Notes: generated by a model from the letters alone, not told the origin. A DNA stretch of 64,000 bases from Apricaphanius iberus (GCA_028564705.1 JAPXFQ010002904.1:1426001-1490000); one strand, 5' to 3'. Numbered from the stretch's first letter, positions 23,096-36,659 are shown. Made by a program: numbers and translations.

Positions 23096-23598
23096 AGCCT
23101 AGTTTATGCCTCTTCGTTTTGACGGAGACGGATTGACGCAATGCCATTATCCGTCGCGGCAAGGGCTCTCCGTCACCTATGCAAGTACGCACGGAGTAGA
23201 GGCCCATTCTTTAACTAACCGTCTCCGCAATGGGGTATGCACCTGACTGGTCAGTTGAGTAACAGCCAAAGATCGCTTCAGCAAAATGATGCTCTATAGC
23301 TGCTGTAATCAGTTGTTAATGCAGCGTTTGGCCACTACAGGCTTAAAATTGAAAGGATAATTTATCTAATCTGTTGTTTTGGTGATTTTGAACACAAGGA
23401 GGTGTAGGAAAACAACAAAAAAAGGCTACTGTGTTTTGTTTCTATGTGTTTTTAGAGTATTCTGTGAGCTGCACTTCTAGTTAGCACCCTCTGCTGTCCT
23501 GGAGAGCAAAAAAAAGTAGAACCATAAACGAAACATGTCTCCGTCAATACGCCTGCGTCTGAGTGCAAATCTGTGGTTGGAGAAACATAAACTAGGCT
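23096..23598 (-). mobile_element. MITE-like DNA transposon, copy 2 (inverted)
   Basis: Inverted relative to 4772-5437. It begins agcctagtttatgcctcttc, then 'gacggagacggattgacgca', which is the reverse complement of the right part of copy 1, and ends agaaacataaactaggct. Shorter than copy 1 by about 160 bp owing to internal deletions. Confidence 0.75.
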
Positions 23599-23604
23599 TT
23601 ACTG

Positions 23605-26600
23605 AGTCAATGGCCATTTTTGGAGAAATAAGTGGCCAAGTCCCTTACACACATGTGCTATTTTTATACTAATTAGGCCCTTTCTTGACCTCTTTAAATG
23701 GAGCCTATCACACATTAAGCTGAGCTCCCCACAAAATAATCAGGTCAATAATGATTTATGAGCAGGGAAATAAAATGCAAGTGAGCATTAGAAGTCTGCA
23801 ATGTATCAAATTAACATTTTAATAACTTCTTAGGAAACCTCCTGCTATAGAGAACAGAGTTCTGTTTGGTTTATTTTCAAAGGAATTTACAGTGCAGTGA
23901 TGGGGTCTTGAAAGGCGAATGCAGAAATTATAGACATAATAACACTAGTTTAATTGAGTCCTGCTTTCATTATTAAAGGAATCAAAGAATGGCCCATTCA
24001 GAAGGATTTTTATTAGGTTCTCTGCATGTGATGATTTAAAATGAGCAAAACATTAACAGGCAGCAATTAAAAACGTATTGAAGGAATCTATAAAGCAATA
24101 TAAGCATAATGTGATAAGCTGTGACCATTTAACTGTTGTAAAGCCATTAGTTGAATGAATGTAAGTGAGTGAATGAGCTATCAGCCTGACAACATGTAGA
24201 AATGTCAAAGTGGAGCTTCAGTTCTTCAAACATTAAAGACCAATTAACAGAGTGTTTTTTTAGGTCTAACTGTTCTCTCAGAGGGAAAATAACAAAATTA
24301 TAGCTTATATGTGTTAGTTGGCAACATTTCCATATTTCTTCCAATGTTATCCACTCAATTTAACTCATTTATATTGAGCAATGATAGGATAAGTGGTTGC
24401 AGAAAAGCCATCAGAAATGCTTTAGTTAGGAAATGAGAGTGGTTTCAGGGTTTTTTAACCACCTGTTTCTTGGCATAAGATGGCTTTATCAGCATCACTA
24501 ACACAAAACACAATGACATATATTGAGCATTGTATTGAAAGGCTGCAATGATGGTCAGATTTGATTTAAAGTGGGTTTGATTTTACAGGGACGTAAAAAG
24601 TGAACTTTAAAAGCCATAAATGTTTTAAATGTTTGAATAAAAAAACTTTCAAAATGTTTAATGAATTTCACAATGAATATCAAATTATGTATTGATTTAA
24701 CATGACAAGGCTTGGTCTTGCTTCCGTTCTGTTCATCACAGCAAAACAATAGAGAGTGAACTATTTAGTTACTATATTATTTAGTTTACTATTTATTCCT
24801 GGATTCTGGACTCCATTCAGTTTTCATTTTTCTTGATCTCAGTGTGACCTTTGACACAGTTTCATGTACATTTAAAACAAAACACAAAATAGAATATCAT
24901 ACAAAGTTATGTGTTTGAAATGCCTGTGTGTAATGGAGGCTGAAGTGCCACATCAGCCATAGTTTTGAAATCAGACAACATTTATCTAATTGAAGCGATC
25001 AGAATACAACAAAAAAGTGATCTGTCACCACCAGTCTGAGCCCGCTGTGGTGCTCCTGTGTTGCCACAGATCTGCTGCAAACCACAGAAACTCTTCAATC
25101 CGCTGTCAGCTCCCGGCTAGCGAGATGCATTCAGTACGGTGCCCAGGTCTGAGATGATGCTCTCATAGGAATCTTTTTTTGATTGATTTACCTGCAATTC
25201 ATACATAAAGTTCAAAATGTCTGTGCATTTGCATCAAGTGGTTGGGGTTGAAAAAAAAAAGGTCAAATAAGGAAAATATTTGGTTAACGCAACCCCTGTG
25301 CATTAACCATAAGGCCAGAAAGATAATAAGAGCAGCACTCTCCATTGTTTGTGTTGACCTATGGACCAATGACATGGCTTCCTAGCTTTACCCTGATTAC
25401 ACGTTTAACTGTCCAATGGCTGAAATACCTTGGCACATGTGTCTTTATATTGAGAAACTCTGGTTCCATTTCATTTACTCACAGTGTGAATAGAAACTTC
25501 AGCAAAAAATAAATAAATAAAACAATTGTTCAGGACCAAAACAAGTGAACTAACGGACCTTCCTGGTGTGAATACACCCTCACAGACCATTTAAAGGATC
25601 AGGAACCCTTTGCAGGTGATTTGGATTAATTATCTGATACAGTTACACTTTGAGCAAATTTTCTTAATTTTGAATATGGGCTTTTCATAAACTGTAAATT
25701 GAAATTATGACAAATAAAAGCATGAAATATCTCGATTTGCGTGAATTGGGTTAAACCATAAATTAGTTTCACCTTTTAAGCTGAATTACTGAATTTGCAC
25801 GGCATTCTAATTTTTGGAGTTTCACCTGTAAAAGCCCACAAATCATCAGAGACCTGCTTAGGCAGTTTATCCAAAACCAGAACTTAACTATTTTTTTCCT
25901 GGATCCAGAAACCTGTTTGACACATGGAGCTCTCTTTTGAGCTAAGGATGAGCTTATTTGTGACCCATGTGTACTTTTAGCGTCTTCCTTGATTGTGGCC
26001 ATTTGACCCAGGTCATACCTCATGTCATTTTGAACACTGAGGTTGTTTTGATAGGACGTTTACTTACATCAGGCAGGAACTGCCACAAGGTGGTTGTCAA
26101 TATCTATTATGTCTTGCTATCCAGCTGAGTGATGGTATTGATTGTGTGTTTTCATGGCAGGGTTACTGTAGCCTTCACGATGATAGGAGTGGATGTGGTC
26201 AATCACTGTGTTTCTTAGCAAAGTGAGGAAACAAGCAGGATTAAATTAATTTTGATACTCGTTTTATGGAGAAGCACATCTTAGCACTCACTAATCTCTG
26301 CTCTTTAAAGATATCCATCTACTTGAGTTTTATGCCCCACTCCTCCAGCCTAGTCTTCACAAGCCATTTACTTGAACAAAATATAAGAGTAAGGAAATAT
26401 AGAACATATATCTCTGTACGCTTTCTGTTTTTTTTTCATTTTATCTTCTAGATTTGATCATGTTTATTGTATATTATTTTTGCTCGTTGCTCTTTAGCCC
26501 TAAGTTTCAGAAGCTCCACAGGCAATGACTGGTTTGTCTGGCTGAGGCGACTGAGGCAGATAACCCCAAGAACGCTTGCTTTTGAGTATCTCTTTCTCTT

Positions 26601-28690
26601 TCTTCTATGTCAATAGAAAGTCTTTTCTAATACAGTGTGGCATGAACTGAAGAAGGGGAGTTAAAGTGGACGCCTGAATGGGGGCTAGAATGTGACAGCA
26701 GGGAGTAAACAGGGAGTATCCGGAGCAACTATTTATCACATGTTTACAGTTTGGAGTACTTCAAGTTGCATTTGCACCGGAAACTTTGGTGTTAAGGGCT
26801 ATGAACTACTTTTGCCATAAAAGGAAACCTGATTAAGTATAAAATGCTTGATTTTGGAATAGTTGGTTTTCTCTTTGCCTTAAAATGATAAAGACCCAAT
26901 GAGAATGTGTTGTTTTTTTGATCCGTCTACCTTGCGACTGGCAACATGTTCAACTCTGATCTTTTATTTTCATATATTAAACCCCAAGTGAAAAAAATTG
27001 CGTACAAATGCAAATAGACAAAGTTAAAATAATTTCACAGGAGTCTCACATTAACTCGCTAGCAGCAATAACAGAAGACAGAGGAACAGATATGGTGTCA
27101 GTTGCTCTTGTTATCAGCAGAACACCCTGACAGGAAGATGGATGACCTTCTAACAGCGAGCTGATGTAAGTGGTCACTGCGATGCCCTGACGTGACAAAA
27201 CAACTTGGAGAGGATGTTGTTGCAACAGTGTGGCGCTCTGCTTAATGTTTGGGTAAAGACACGGGGCAGAAACAAGATTAACGCTAGTTCAGTGTTGCAG
27301 GAAAAGAGATTGCTCAAGTGCAGTATTTTGCTCAGTGAGAAACAGGTCAGAACAGTGCAATAACTGGCTATTGGGTAGACAAACAATACCAGTTCTCTTA
27401 GCACTTTGTTGTTTAAACTTATTTGTTTGCCAGAGTCACTGACTGATTTTTTTCCCTCACCAATGAAGGTCTTAATCTCAAGGATATTATTCAGCACCCA
27501 TACAACAATGTACCTTTGTTTCAGTTCAAAATATGGTTTCTAATCAAATACAAAGGAAGTCTTAAAATATTCAAAAGCAGGAAAGCTTAGAAACACAAAT
27601 GAATAACAGCTTGAATGACTCCATAATGGATTCATACTAAAGGTTTCACCAAATTGTCCACAGACATGCTTGAGCTTTAGGACCTCTCCAAACTGAGACC
27701 ACACCAAGGTATGCAGGATTTGTAAGATCCTTTTAACGTTCTTGGATATGCTGCAAATTTCTAAACTCTTTATTAGTGTGAAGAAGAGCATTACCCCAGG
27801 GAATACATGGTCCTGAACACATGTTCTTACACAGACCATCTAAAAATCTAGTAATAAATATAGGAGGTTGGTTTTATCCTTGTTGTGGAAGAGTTGTGGA
27901 AGAGTTAACTTTAGCTGGTACAGATGTTTAAGTTATCTGTGTGCTAATCAAATTGAGACAACTAAAGTTGAGCTGGAAATCATGAATGGTCCTCCTCATC
28001 TTCCCTACTCATAGTTACATACAATCCCTGGCTTGTCTTTGACAGCATGCCATGCACATGTTGAATTTAAACTGCAACCTAAAGAGCAGCAAGTCTTTGC
28101 ACAAGACACAGAAGGCAGCCATTCCACAGGAGGCAGAGCCCAGACAGACCCTTCTCTTTTTTGGGCCTGAGGTGTTAAGATTGTTAATTTCAGTTGCTTC
28201 CTACTAGTTTTGTCAGTCCTTAATCACATTCTCTGTCTACCAAACAATGGTGGTAGGAAAGCTACCACAACTTTGACTAGATTCCTACATGCAGAGGCCA
28301 AATCCCATGCAAAACCATCCCACAATAATGAACCACCATAAAATCTCCATCACATTATAGGAACACACTTCTCCCAATGAGACCTCTCCAAGACACCACA
28401 AACTTTTCACATTTAGGTACAGTCTTAATCTGATATAAAAAGGGCAAAATACTCTTGCTTTAATATGTTGCATTGATAGTGAACATACATGTTTATGAGA
28501 ACATATTTTCATTGTTTTCTGTTTGTTCCAGTCATGTATTAGATGTGTCCCTGCCTTTTTAAAATATGGAAGAATGTAATGAATTTCTCTACCTAAATGT
28601 GTGTACACAGACCTTACCCTTTGATGGCACAGAGTTTACAAACCTTGAGATAAAGTTATGAAGTTTGATGCATAATGAGCTCCAAAAAAG
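23605..28690. other. About 5 kb of intronic DNA without recognised repeats
   Basis: The least repeat-rich long stretch in the window. The frame at 27174-27497 (minus) has no recognisable domain. A possible small exon is listed separately at 25117-25191. Confidence 0.4.
25117..25191 (-). other. Possible terminal coding exon of unknown gene (weak)
   Basis: On the minus strand an acceptor-like gaattgcag is followed by 24 sense codons ending in TAG, reading VNQSKKDSYESIISDLGTVL then NASR. Codon choice and local GC are more coding-like than the surroundings, and a pyrimidine tract lies about 40 bases upstream. No family was recognised. The same junction (cag/gtaaat) could equally be a donor for a preceding frame, and a chance frame is quite possible. 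Confidence 0.22.
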
Positions 28691-28696
28691 CTAAAT

Positions 28697-28978
28697 GCAT
28701 CCTTCTATTATCTATACCGTCTAACCTATGAAGGGTTGTTGGGAGGGCTGCCAATCTGCAGTGGTTATTGGGCAAGAGATGTCCAGGGTAAACCCTGGAC
28801 AGGTCGACAGTCCATCATAGGACAACACAGAGACACACAGGACCAATAATTATCTACGCACACACTGAGGACAATTTAATAATTAACCAATTAACAGTCA
28901 TGTTTTGGGCTGTGGGAGGAACCCAAAATATCTGGAGGGTACCCAAGCATGCACAGGGAGAACATGCAAACTCTACCA
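28697..28978 (-). mobile_element. SINE (family 1), 5'-truncated copy
   Basis: Minus-strand homologue of 14421-14800: 'gtccagggtaaaccctggac', 'agtccatcataggacaacac', 'ccaattaacagtcatgtttt', 'agggagaacatgcaaactct'. It stops before the tRNA-like head. Confidence 0.75.
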
Positions 28979-29514
28979 ACCGTGCCAATTATAGCCCAAT
29001 TTTACTGAGATAAACATTATCTAATTTAACACAAAGAAACAACTGATTTTATTTTCTGGAGGCATCAACCTTGAAGAAAAACACTGAGTATTTTATCAAA
29101 AATAGTGAAATTGTCCTCAGTCACTTGAAAGAAATTCATACATTGGGACTTCTCAAAAATGCATTCAGTTTCACTTTAGAAAGCTGACGACAGAACACCA
29201 GCAGAAAACGGAGATGATGCGATCAGACTCATTCCTAATTGAGCTCTCGTCACGACAGTCCTGTGGGACTCCCACTGTTGGAAATCCACTGTGATTGACT
29301 CCTGAGTGGCAATCGTTCTTCTACCAGCTCATGTGCCACGAGAAGCTTACAAAGTCAATTCTGCAGTTCTGTCAGTGAGGCTGAACACTATATATGTAGA
29401 AAAAGAAAAAAAAAGCCTTATGTAACCAGCTGTTTTCTAACTATCACTGTGTACTGTATATTGGTGTATCAAAAACGTGTTATGAGGCATCTTCTGTTTG
29501 TTGTAATGTCAGAA

Positions 29515-30340
29515 TGTGTAGTGTTTTCCCACACATAGACGAATGTGTGGCGGTGCGCCACACATTAAACTTCGACCGCCACAGATTCAACACCGACCCA
29601 AAAAATAAATAAATAAAATTCAACACCGACCATCAAATATTGCGTTTCGTTTTTCTTTTTTACATTTTCCTGCTCTCTCTTCATCTCTCTGTCACTCCTG
29701 CATCTCTCTCTCGCCCCAATTGAAAATCACCTGCAGCCATTCTCCTGAATTTCTCCCGATGTCTGACGGCTTTGCATAAAATGTACTCTCTGCTAGCTTT
29801 TCAAACAATTTAAGTAATTGGCAAAAAATATAAATTAAATCACAAAAACATTGCAACTTTTCACAAAAGCTTTTTCAGAAAAAAGTGGATGGACTAGTTT
29901 ATTAACTTATGTTATTGCTGTGGACTGTTATTTTGTAAAATAAATAGATAAATATTGTTGAATTAAACACTTGAATTTTAACTTGAATTTTTATTTTTTT
30001 TAACCCCTCCCCGTCCCTTTTGAATGTCTCCCTAATTCTGAGCTCTCAAGGTTGGCAAGTATGCTTTTAACACCTATACAGATGTATATAGATTAACACA
30101 GATTAAAAAGTGCTATAAGATATTTCATATTCATATTTCATATTCTTAATACAATAGTTTCAGTGCATTGATGGTATTGTAGGTCCCAACCCTTAGCAAA
30201 CAAGCGATTGCGCCTTCTATAGTCGCACGTTTGCAGTACAACCTGACTCCAACACATCATCCGCCCAGCCAAACACCACACATTGCTTTCAAATCTGTGC
30301 GTAACAGAGATTGTCGGATTTTCATCCTCTTGACTAACTT
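29515..30340. repeat. Probable dispersed repeat with a perfect hairpin
   Basis: The first 130 bases ('cccacacatagacgaatgtg', 'ccacacattaaacttcgacc') and the 30210-30330 block ('cgcacgtttgcagtacaacc') look like parts of a teleost repeat. 29542-29566 is an 11-bp perfect inverted repeat with a 3-base loop (aatgtgtggcg / cgccacacatt). I did not find clear outer ends. Confidence 0.35.
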
Positions 30341-30344
30341 TATA

Positions 30345-31200
30345 TGAAATTTCTATGATTTGTACCCATTAAGTGGTGAAATAATTATTAGCTGAATTAA
30401 ACTAGGTCCGGCTTCCCTGCCATTAGAGCTACTTTAAGTATTTGGGATACCAAGGTGAATCTTCATAAGTGCAGAAATAACATCTACATGGTCTATAGCA
30501 CATAATTAATTTGCATTTTTAATGCAACAATGATGCTACATTTGAGTTGCACTCACATTTACAGAAGTGCTTCATTTCATTTCTGAATTGCAACATATAT
30601 TTCAAGGGTTTTTTTACAATTTGAAAACATTTGTGGGAGCCTTAACTAGCTGTAGATCATCAACAAGCTACCGTATCAAAAGTTTATCAAATAGTTATCA
30701 TTTAAAATTATCACTGAGAAGCTCCGGCTGCCATTGGAGCCATTTACAGCCATAGGCACACTGAGATAAAAAATCTTTTTTCCATTTACAGATTGTCTGC
30801 AAAGTACTTACAGGATTGTATTATTGAGTCCATACTGTAACATTTACGTAGCACTCACATAAAATTAAGGTACACCGACCTACATGTGCAACAGATAAGC
30901 TGTAATGCAAATCCCACAGATACTTTTTGATATCTGTAGGAGGGCTTATTTTTAAATCACTTAGAAGTTGGTTTGACCTTTCAGCATCAACCTTAGATGC
31001 TCAATTTGGAGGTGTTTGTACTTCTCGTCATGCAGCCTGGATTACTTCCAAGAGAAGCCTTCTGATCTGCATGCACAGGAAATCTGGCAAAAGGCATTAT
31101 TTTATGTTAAGAATGTGGACTGGATATTTACCCTGTCTGATTAGATCCTTTTTTGTTGCGATTAGAGCAATGAAAATATGTTCACACTAGCCATAGTACC
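30345..31200. other. Unique intronic DNA
   Basis: Nothing recognised. Confidence 0.4.
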
Positions 31201-31207
31201 AAAAGCT

Positions 31208-31955
31208 GTACTGATGTCATGAACAAACCGGGTCTTAGAGCCGGCTCCTTGAAGTGACCGATTGGAGCCAGCTCTTTCTTTTTTCCTTTTGTTCAAGCCG
31301 CATGCGATTGGTCAACTCCAAGATATGTGGTCTATGTGTCTGCACTGAGCAGGAGGGGTCGGAAAAGAGAGGGGGAGGGGGATACAGACACAGATAGCAC
31401 TAGAAACAGAAAGAGAAATGGGAGGGAGGAGAGAACGCGCTATAGATAAAACACACTGGAAATGTGATGAGTGACAGCAGGTAACGCAGCATAATCAAGA
31501 TGCGTTTCACTTACATTGATTATTCAGAAAGAAGGATGTAGAGTATGCAAAGTTCAAATATCATATTGTGCAGGCTCCTTAATTATCTACCTTATCTTAT
31601 TTTTTTCCATGTTGTTTCACTGTTAGAAGTTGAATTTTTAAATAGTTTACATACAATCACTATTTTTGCTTTTAAACTAAAACATGTTTTTTGTTCTCTG
31701 TTCAACTTATAATATCATAAGCTATATAAATTATAAACATTTGAGGGATATTTTGGGATGGGCCTCGAGAATGGGATTTTAAAAATCTGTCTCTCCCTGA
31801 AAAATGACAGCGGCTTTTATTTGAGAAACTAAAAATGTGGGACAGCCATGTGGAAGCCGAAAAAGCCTTTTTTTTTTGTGAGCCAAATCGTACAACCATC
31901 ACGCAAAGTTATATATGTAAGTTCTCCTAAAAGAGCCAGAATTCCAGTTACTTAA
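31208..31955. mobile_element. hAT-like transposon remnant
   Basis: The left part has 'gggtcttagagccggctcct' and 'gattggagccagctctttc', and the right part has 'tcctaaaagagccagaattc'. Paired 'agagccggctc' motifs in opposite orientation are characteristic of a teleost hAT family. Outer ends are degraded and no duplication is visible. Frames inside carry stops and no clear DDE/hAT dimerisation motif. Confidence 0.5.
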
Positions 31956-32188
31956 AAGCTTTACAATAATAAGGTGGGAGTGTTGTCAGCCAATTGTGGG
32001 CATGTTGAGGTTAGCATGAGTCACACTGCTGGATCTTTAGATTATGACACTAATGCCATAGGTTTTTTAGTCATATCAAGAAAATGTGTGGTGGCCTTGC
32101 TTAGCTGGTGATTGCATCACATACACAAAATACATTTAGAAATGTGATGCTAGAGCATAATTTAGTTGTATATAAGCAATTGAAATGC

Positions 32189-32545
32189 TCAAGCAGATAT
32201 GGAATATTTTGATAGGGCTTTAGGTTGTAAAAAGATACAAAGTAAATTCAGAACCAACAGTACAAAATAAACTTTGGCTGACCTTTCTCTCAGTGGGTCA
32301 CCAGCACACTGCTCTACCTGTTCATTTGACAGCTCTACAAACACTCTCCTACAGACCCTGCCATTATTTCCTGTAACTTTCCTCAACCTCACATTACAAA
32401 AGGCCAGCTGTCGTCCATATACAGTTGTTATACAGTTGTTATACAACCTAAATGTGGCACAGACATCTATAACACCATAAATAACTTCCTGGAACCACTG
32501 TATGATGTGATGCTTGTTTTCAGGAACATTTCTCTGAGGACCCAT
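32189..32545 (-). other. 118-codon open frame of unknown origin
   Basis: Second longest open frame in the window. It contains basic and cysteine-bearing stretches (for example NNCITTVYGRQLAF) and a hydrophobic segment near the C-terminus (VYFVLLVLNLLCIFL). No family recognised, no splice context, and it sits in intron 1 on the same strand as ramp3. It could be a decayed retroelement piece or a chance frame. Confidence 0.25.
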
Positions 32546-32639
32546 ATTTCAACTCAGCCTACTCTGCTAGTTAAGGTCAGTTCTAAATACTTTGTGAGGC
32601 AACAGAAACCTTTTCTTGTACTATACCATAACTCTGTAT

Positions 32640-33200
32640 GACAGACTAATACAATCATCCATACAGGGGGCACTCAGGGGTCAAGGAGAAGGGGGAGGAA
32701 AACAAAGCTGGAGATGATACAAATGTGCAAGACGAAGGGGAACTTTGGGCACTTGACAAACAAAAGCAGGAAGCAGAAGAGGGGGAGATGAAAGATAGCC
32801 TCTATGGAGGGAGACCGAAATAATATCCAGCAATGGAGAAAAGGGGAATCCATGACGGGTGTTTTTCCGGAGAAAAGCGTAATGTGTGGGCGTATGATGA
32901 CTTTAGTTGAGGTGGCGTGACGTGCAGCAGTGTGTCGTGGGTGAAAGTGAGGCATCACGACTGGCTTTTGAGCTAACGGCTCTATATAAATGCAGTCCAT
33001 TTACAACATGGAAGACAAAATTACAGCTAAGCTCTGGCAGAATGGTCTCCGATGGCAGGGATCCATCTGTTTGTGAGCAGCCACGGCTTGTTTGTTAGAA
33101 ACTGCTGAGGCTGCCGCACTAAGCATTTTAGAAGTATTTAGTATTTTATCCAAATCAAAGCGTTTCAATAAACACAGCTTTGGCACTTGTTTCGGTGGAG
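32640..33200. other. Purine-rich, TATA-containing intronic patch
   Basis: Strongly purine-biased from 32670 to 32850, then CpG-containing, with ctctatataaatgcag at 32980-32995 and AATAAA at 33168. This could be a regulatory element or an old retroposon, but no gene follows on either strand. Confidence 0.25.
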
Positions 33201-33639
33201 AAAAAGCAATCTGTTCATATGAGAATTAGGCAGTTGTGTCCAAAAAAGAGGCTGCTGGAGATAGATAAGAAGCAGGGAGAAAGTTAAAGCACTGAGTTGG
33301 CATAATTAGTGGATGCATAGAATCCAACACTGTGATATATTAGCAATGATAATCAATTGGGACATGACTGTTAGTGGCTTCAGCCCTATTCCACAGGCAC
33401 TCCTCTGAAACCTAAAATAAATCATAATTCCAAAAAGAAAAGCTGAAAGACATTAAAGCCACGCTTTCTTTGACGAAGCTCCCAAGTTTTAAAAGTCCCA
33501 GTGGGCTTCATAACAAATGCAGCATGCATCATCAAGCTGTTGCTCGACCATGGATGCATTTTTACCTCTGCCAGGCTTTGTTCAAACCGTTACAGCCAGA
33601 TTTTGATGAAACTTTGAGGAATTATTCACACAGTGCTGC

Positions 33640-33970
33640 AGCTGGTTACACTGTTGCCTTGCAGCAAGAAAGTCTTGGGTTAGAATCCCACCCTGGGGTC
33701 TTTCTGCTTGGAGTTTGCATGTTCTCTCTGTGCATGTGCTGGTTCCCTCCGGCTACTCCGGCTTCCTCCAACAGTCAAAAAAATTATGACTGTTAGGTTA
33801 ATTGGTCTTTCAAAATTGCCCTTAGCTATGAGTGTTGGTGCGTTGCTGTTGCACTGCGATAGCGACCTGTCCAGCGTGTACTCTGCCTCTTGTACAATGA
33901 TTGCTGGTGATAGACAACCAGCCCCCACACAACCCTGCATAGGACAGATGGTATGGATAATGGATGGATG
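33640..33970 (+). mobile_element. SINE (family 1), near full-length
   Basis: Matches 14421-14800 from the B-box region ('cttgggttagaatcccaccc') through 'tggagtttgcatgttctctc' to the 'ggataatggatggatg' tail. Flanks ttcacacagtgctgca (about 33625-33640) and ttcacagtggctgca (33971-33985) look like a degraded target duplication. Confidence 0.8.
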
Positions 33971-33985
33971 TTCACAGTGGCTGCA

Positions 33986-36655
33986 AGCAAAAGTAATTAG
34001 ATTTTTGGGATGATGTTGACCACCGTTTGGGGGGGTGAAAGAATGTCACTCTACTGACAATTTTAATTATACATTTTTGTCTGTCCTTTCTAATGGTTAA
34101 ATAATTATACAACATAGAACTTATAGATTAATTTTTCAAATTAAGAACAGTTTTCACATGTTTTAATTTATTGCAGATTGTTCTATTGAGGCTTAAAACA
34201 ATGTGTGAAGCTAACCCATTCCCTCATTTCTGGCTAAAAATAATGTAACTAAGCAACCTGCACCATGATTACAATATTGCTGTGGGTTTTGGCAACCAAC
34301 AAAGTTAAATAAATACAAGCAGTACATCTGACTCTCCTTCTTATCAGACCAGGTGAAGTTCACCAAAAGTGATTGTTTTACTAGCACTGAGCTGACTTTT
34401 AAATAGAGTCCATGCATTTTCAATAAGTTTGAGGTTAGATCAATTCCTGATGCATAACAATAGCCTGCTTCAGCGGGCTAAGATTAATGTTAAGGAATAT
34501 CCCCAAATAATTCTATTTAAAATTTACGGGCTGTTTACAAGCTGGTTACATACCAGGACACCCACTAAGTAAAATAAGCGCAAGCATGTTTGTCCACAAC
34601 AGTGGTCAAGTACCCATTCAGAATCATATAACTACAAGACAAGTATGATTTGCGTAAAACTCGTTGAGACATTCATCAAAGTATTAGTTGGAATGTATGT
34701 ATATGTTTTAGTTTGTAGTTTTAATTTTGACCATGTGTAGGATTAAAAAGTTACAATTTGTGCACACAATCATTTTATGTAGGAAAATCATCAGCCCACC
34801 AAGAGAATAGAATAATGTAAACGAATTCATAAACTGCAAATGTTTATACCATGTTAATCCCACTGATCAATGTATGTAAACTTCTAACTGGCACTGTATG
34901 TTAAAATGAGATAATGAATGATGGTTTAGGCTAATCTGATGCAGACAACACAGATGATTTGTCATGAATATGTCAGCATGCCCTGGCCATTAACTACTGA
35001 CCCTTTGACCCAGTTTATGCTGTGAAGGCCAGAACACAGAGGGAAAAATGCATTATCACTCCAACTTTAGCCTAAATTTCATTAGTGCATTAGTGATGTG
35101 CAGAATGGACGAATAAATGATAAATGGGTTGGTAGCTGTCCCACATAACAGACCACAGTCGGAGATGGTGGCATTTTTTACATTTATTTGAGACAAACAT
35201 ACAATGCATCAAAGTAGGTAAGTCTTTGACATTATTTGACACCTTGATATTCAAGAGTGCCAAAAATGGCAGTCTAAAAATATACTAAAAGAAAGTAAAA
35301 ATTAACAAATATGAACAATATGACAATGATCTTTGTTACCATCTAATAAGTTGCTTGTTTAAATGAAATGAAGCAGGTTTTGTATCACATTCATTATATA
35401 AGGGTTTCCCTTCTCATGCCACCATGTCAAGCAAAACCAAAAGGTATAACAGTTATTTCCCAAATGATTAGTATGTCAAGACAATAATGTTGCTGCTTCA
35501 AGCATTTGGCATGCCGAGTTCAGTGAATACTCCTTCATAAAGACAGGGTATAGTGTGGAATGAGACTGAGTATTGAGTAACTGATCCAACATTGGAGTTG
35601 CACTTGTTTATATTGACAGACTTTTTTATCTTAATGTATGATGAGTTGAACAGACTGTGTTGGTATTATTGTTGATTTTGATTACTTTACAGACGGTGTT
35701 ACATTGCTCTTTACTTTCATCAATAAGATAGCCTTTTAATTATTTCTGCAACCTCTAGAACCCCACAATGCAACTTCTGATATGTCACATTAAGATACAA
35801 CTATGACCTGCTGCATCTCAAGAGGCAATATAATGTGCTGCTGTTCAATGATTGCCCAGGTCTTGACTGAAATTGTTAGTCATTTTCATCTGGTTGGGGC
35901 AAGCTAAACAAATATATAAGCTGATAGAAAGGGAGGCCTTGTTCTTTCCGGCACAAAATGAAGACAAAAAACATATTTGAAAAGCTTTCTTTGTCCAGTT
36001 ATGAGTTCCAACATAGAGGTAGATTTATAATTTGATAGTCTTCTATGGTTAAAATATCCCTCCAGGGGGAGTAAAAGTACAGATTTTAATAGCACCATCA
36101 CCAGACCATTTTATCCCTACCTCTTACACGTATGACCATCATTTTTGCCACTATAGTTCCACAGATGTCCTTTGTAGTTTAGCTAATAACTACTTAGAAA
36201 TGTATTTATGAGTATACATTTTAATCAAGATGAAATGCTTATTCCATTTTCACCTTTGTCTTTGTTTGCAACAAAATCCATGTCAGGAAGCTTGACTGTT
36301 CCAAGTCTAGTCCAGTCACCTCTGACCCATTGCTCTGTCTCTGACAAATGATGGTGCTCAAGTGCACAGGAACACGAAGGACAACTGCTCTGAGAAACGT
36401 TTGCCTTTGTAGCTCTGACTACATTTGGTTGAAGGGAAATGAAGGAAGTGACACATACTAGAAACAGTTAAAACAATTTAAAACCTATCCACCTTTTTAT
36501 TAAAAATAAACATAATTGTATTCTTTCTCATGGACTTTTCTTTATTTTTGCTTTGATTTTTGGGTATGAAAGAGTTCATTGTGTGGTCTCATTCTAAAAA
36601 TGGATTTGGCACTAAAAAGAGCAGCACTATGAACTCGCAATTTCTGGTTCTGGCA
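33986..36655. other. Unique AT-rich intronic DNA
   Basis: No repeat boundaries or exon signals recognised. Confidence 0.4.
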
Positions 36656-36659
36656 TAGA

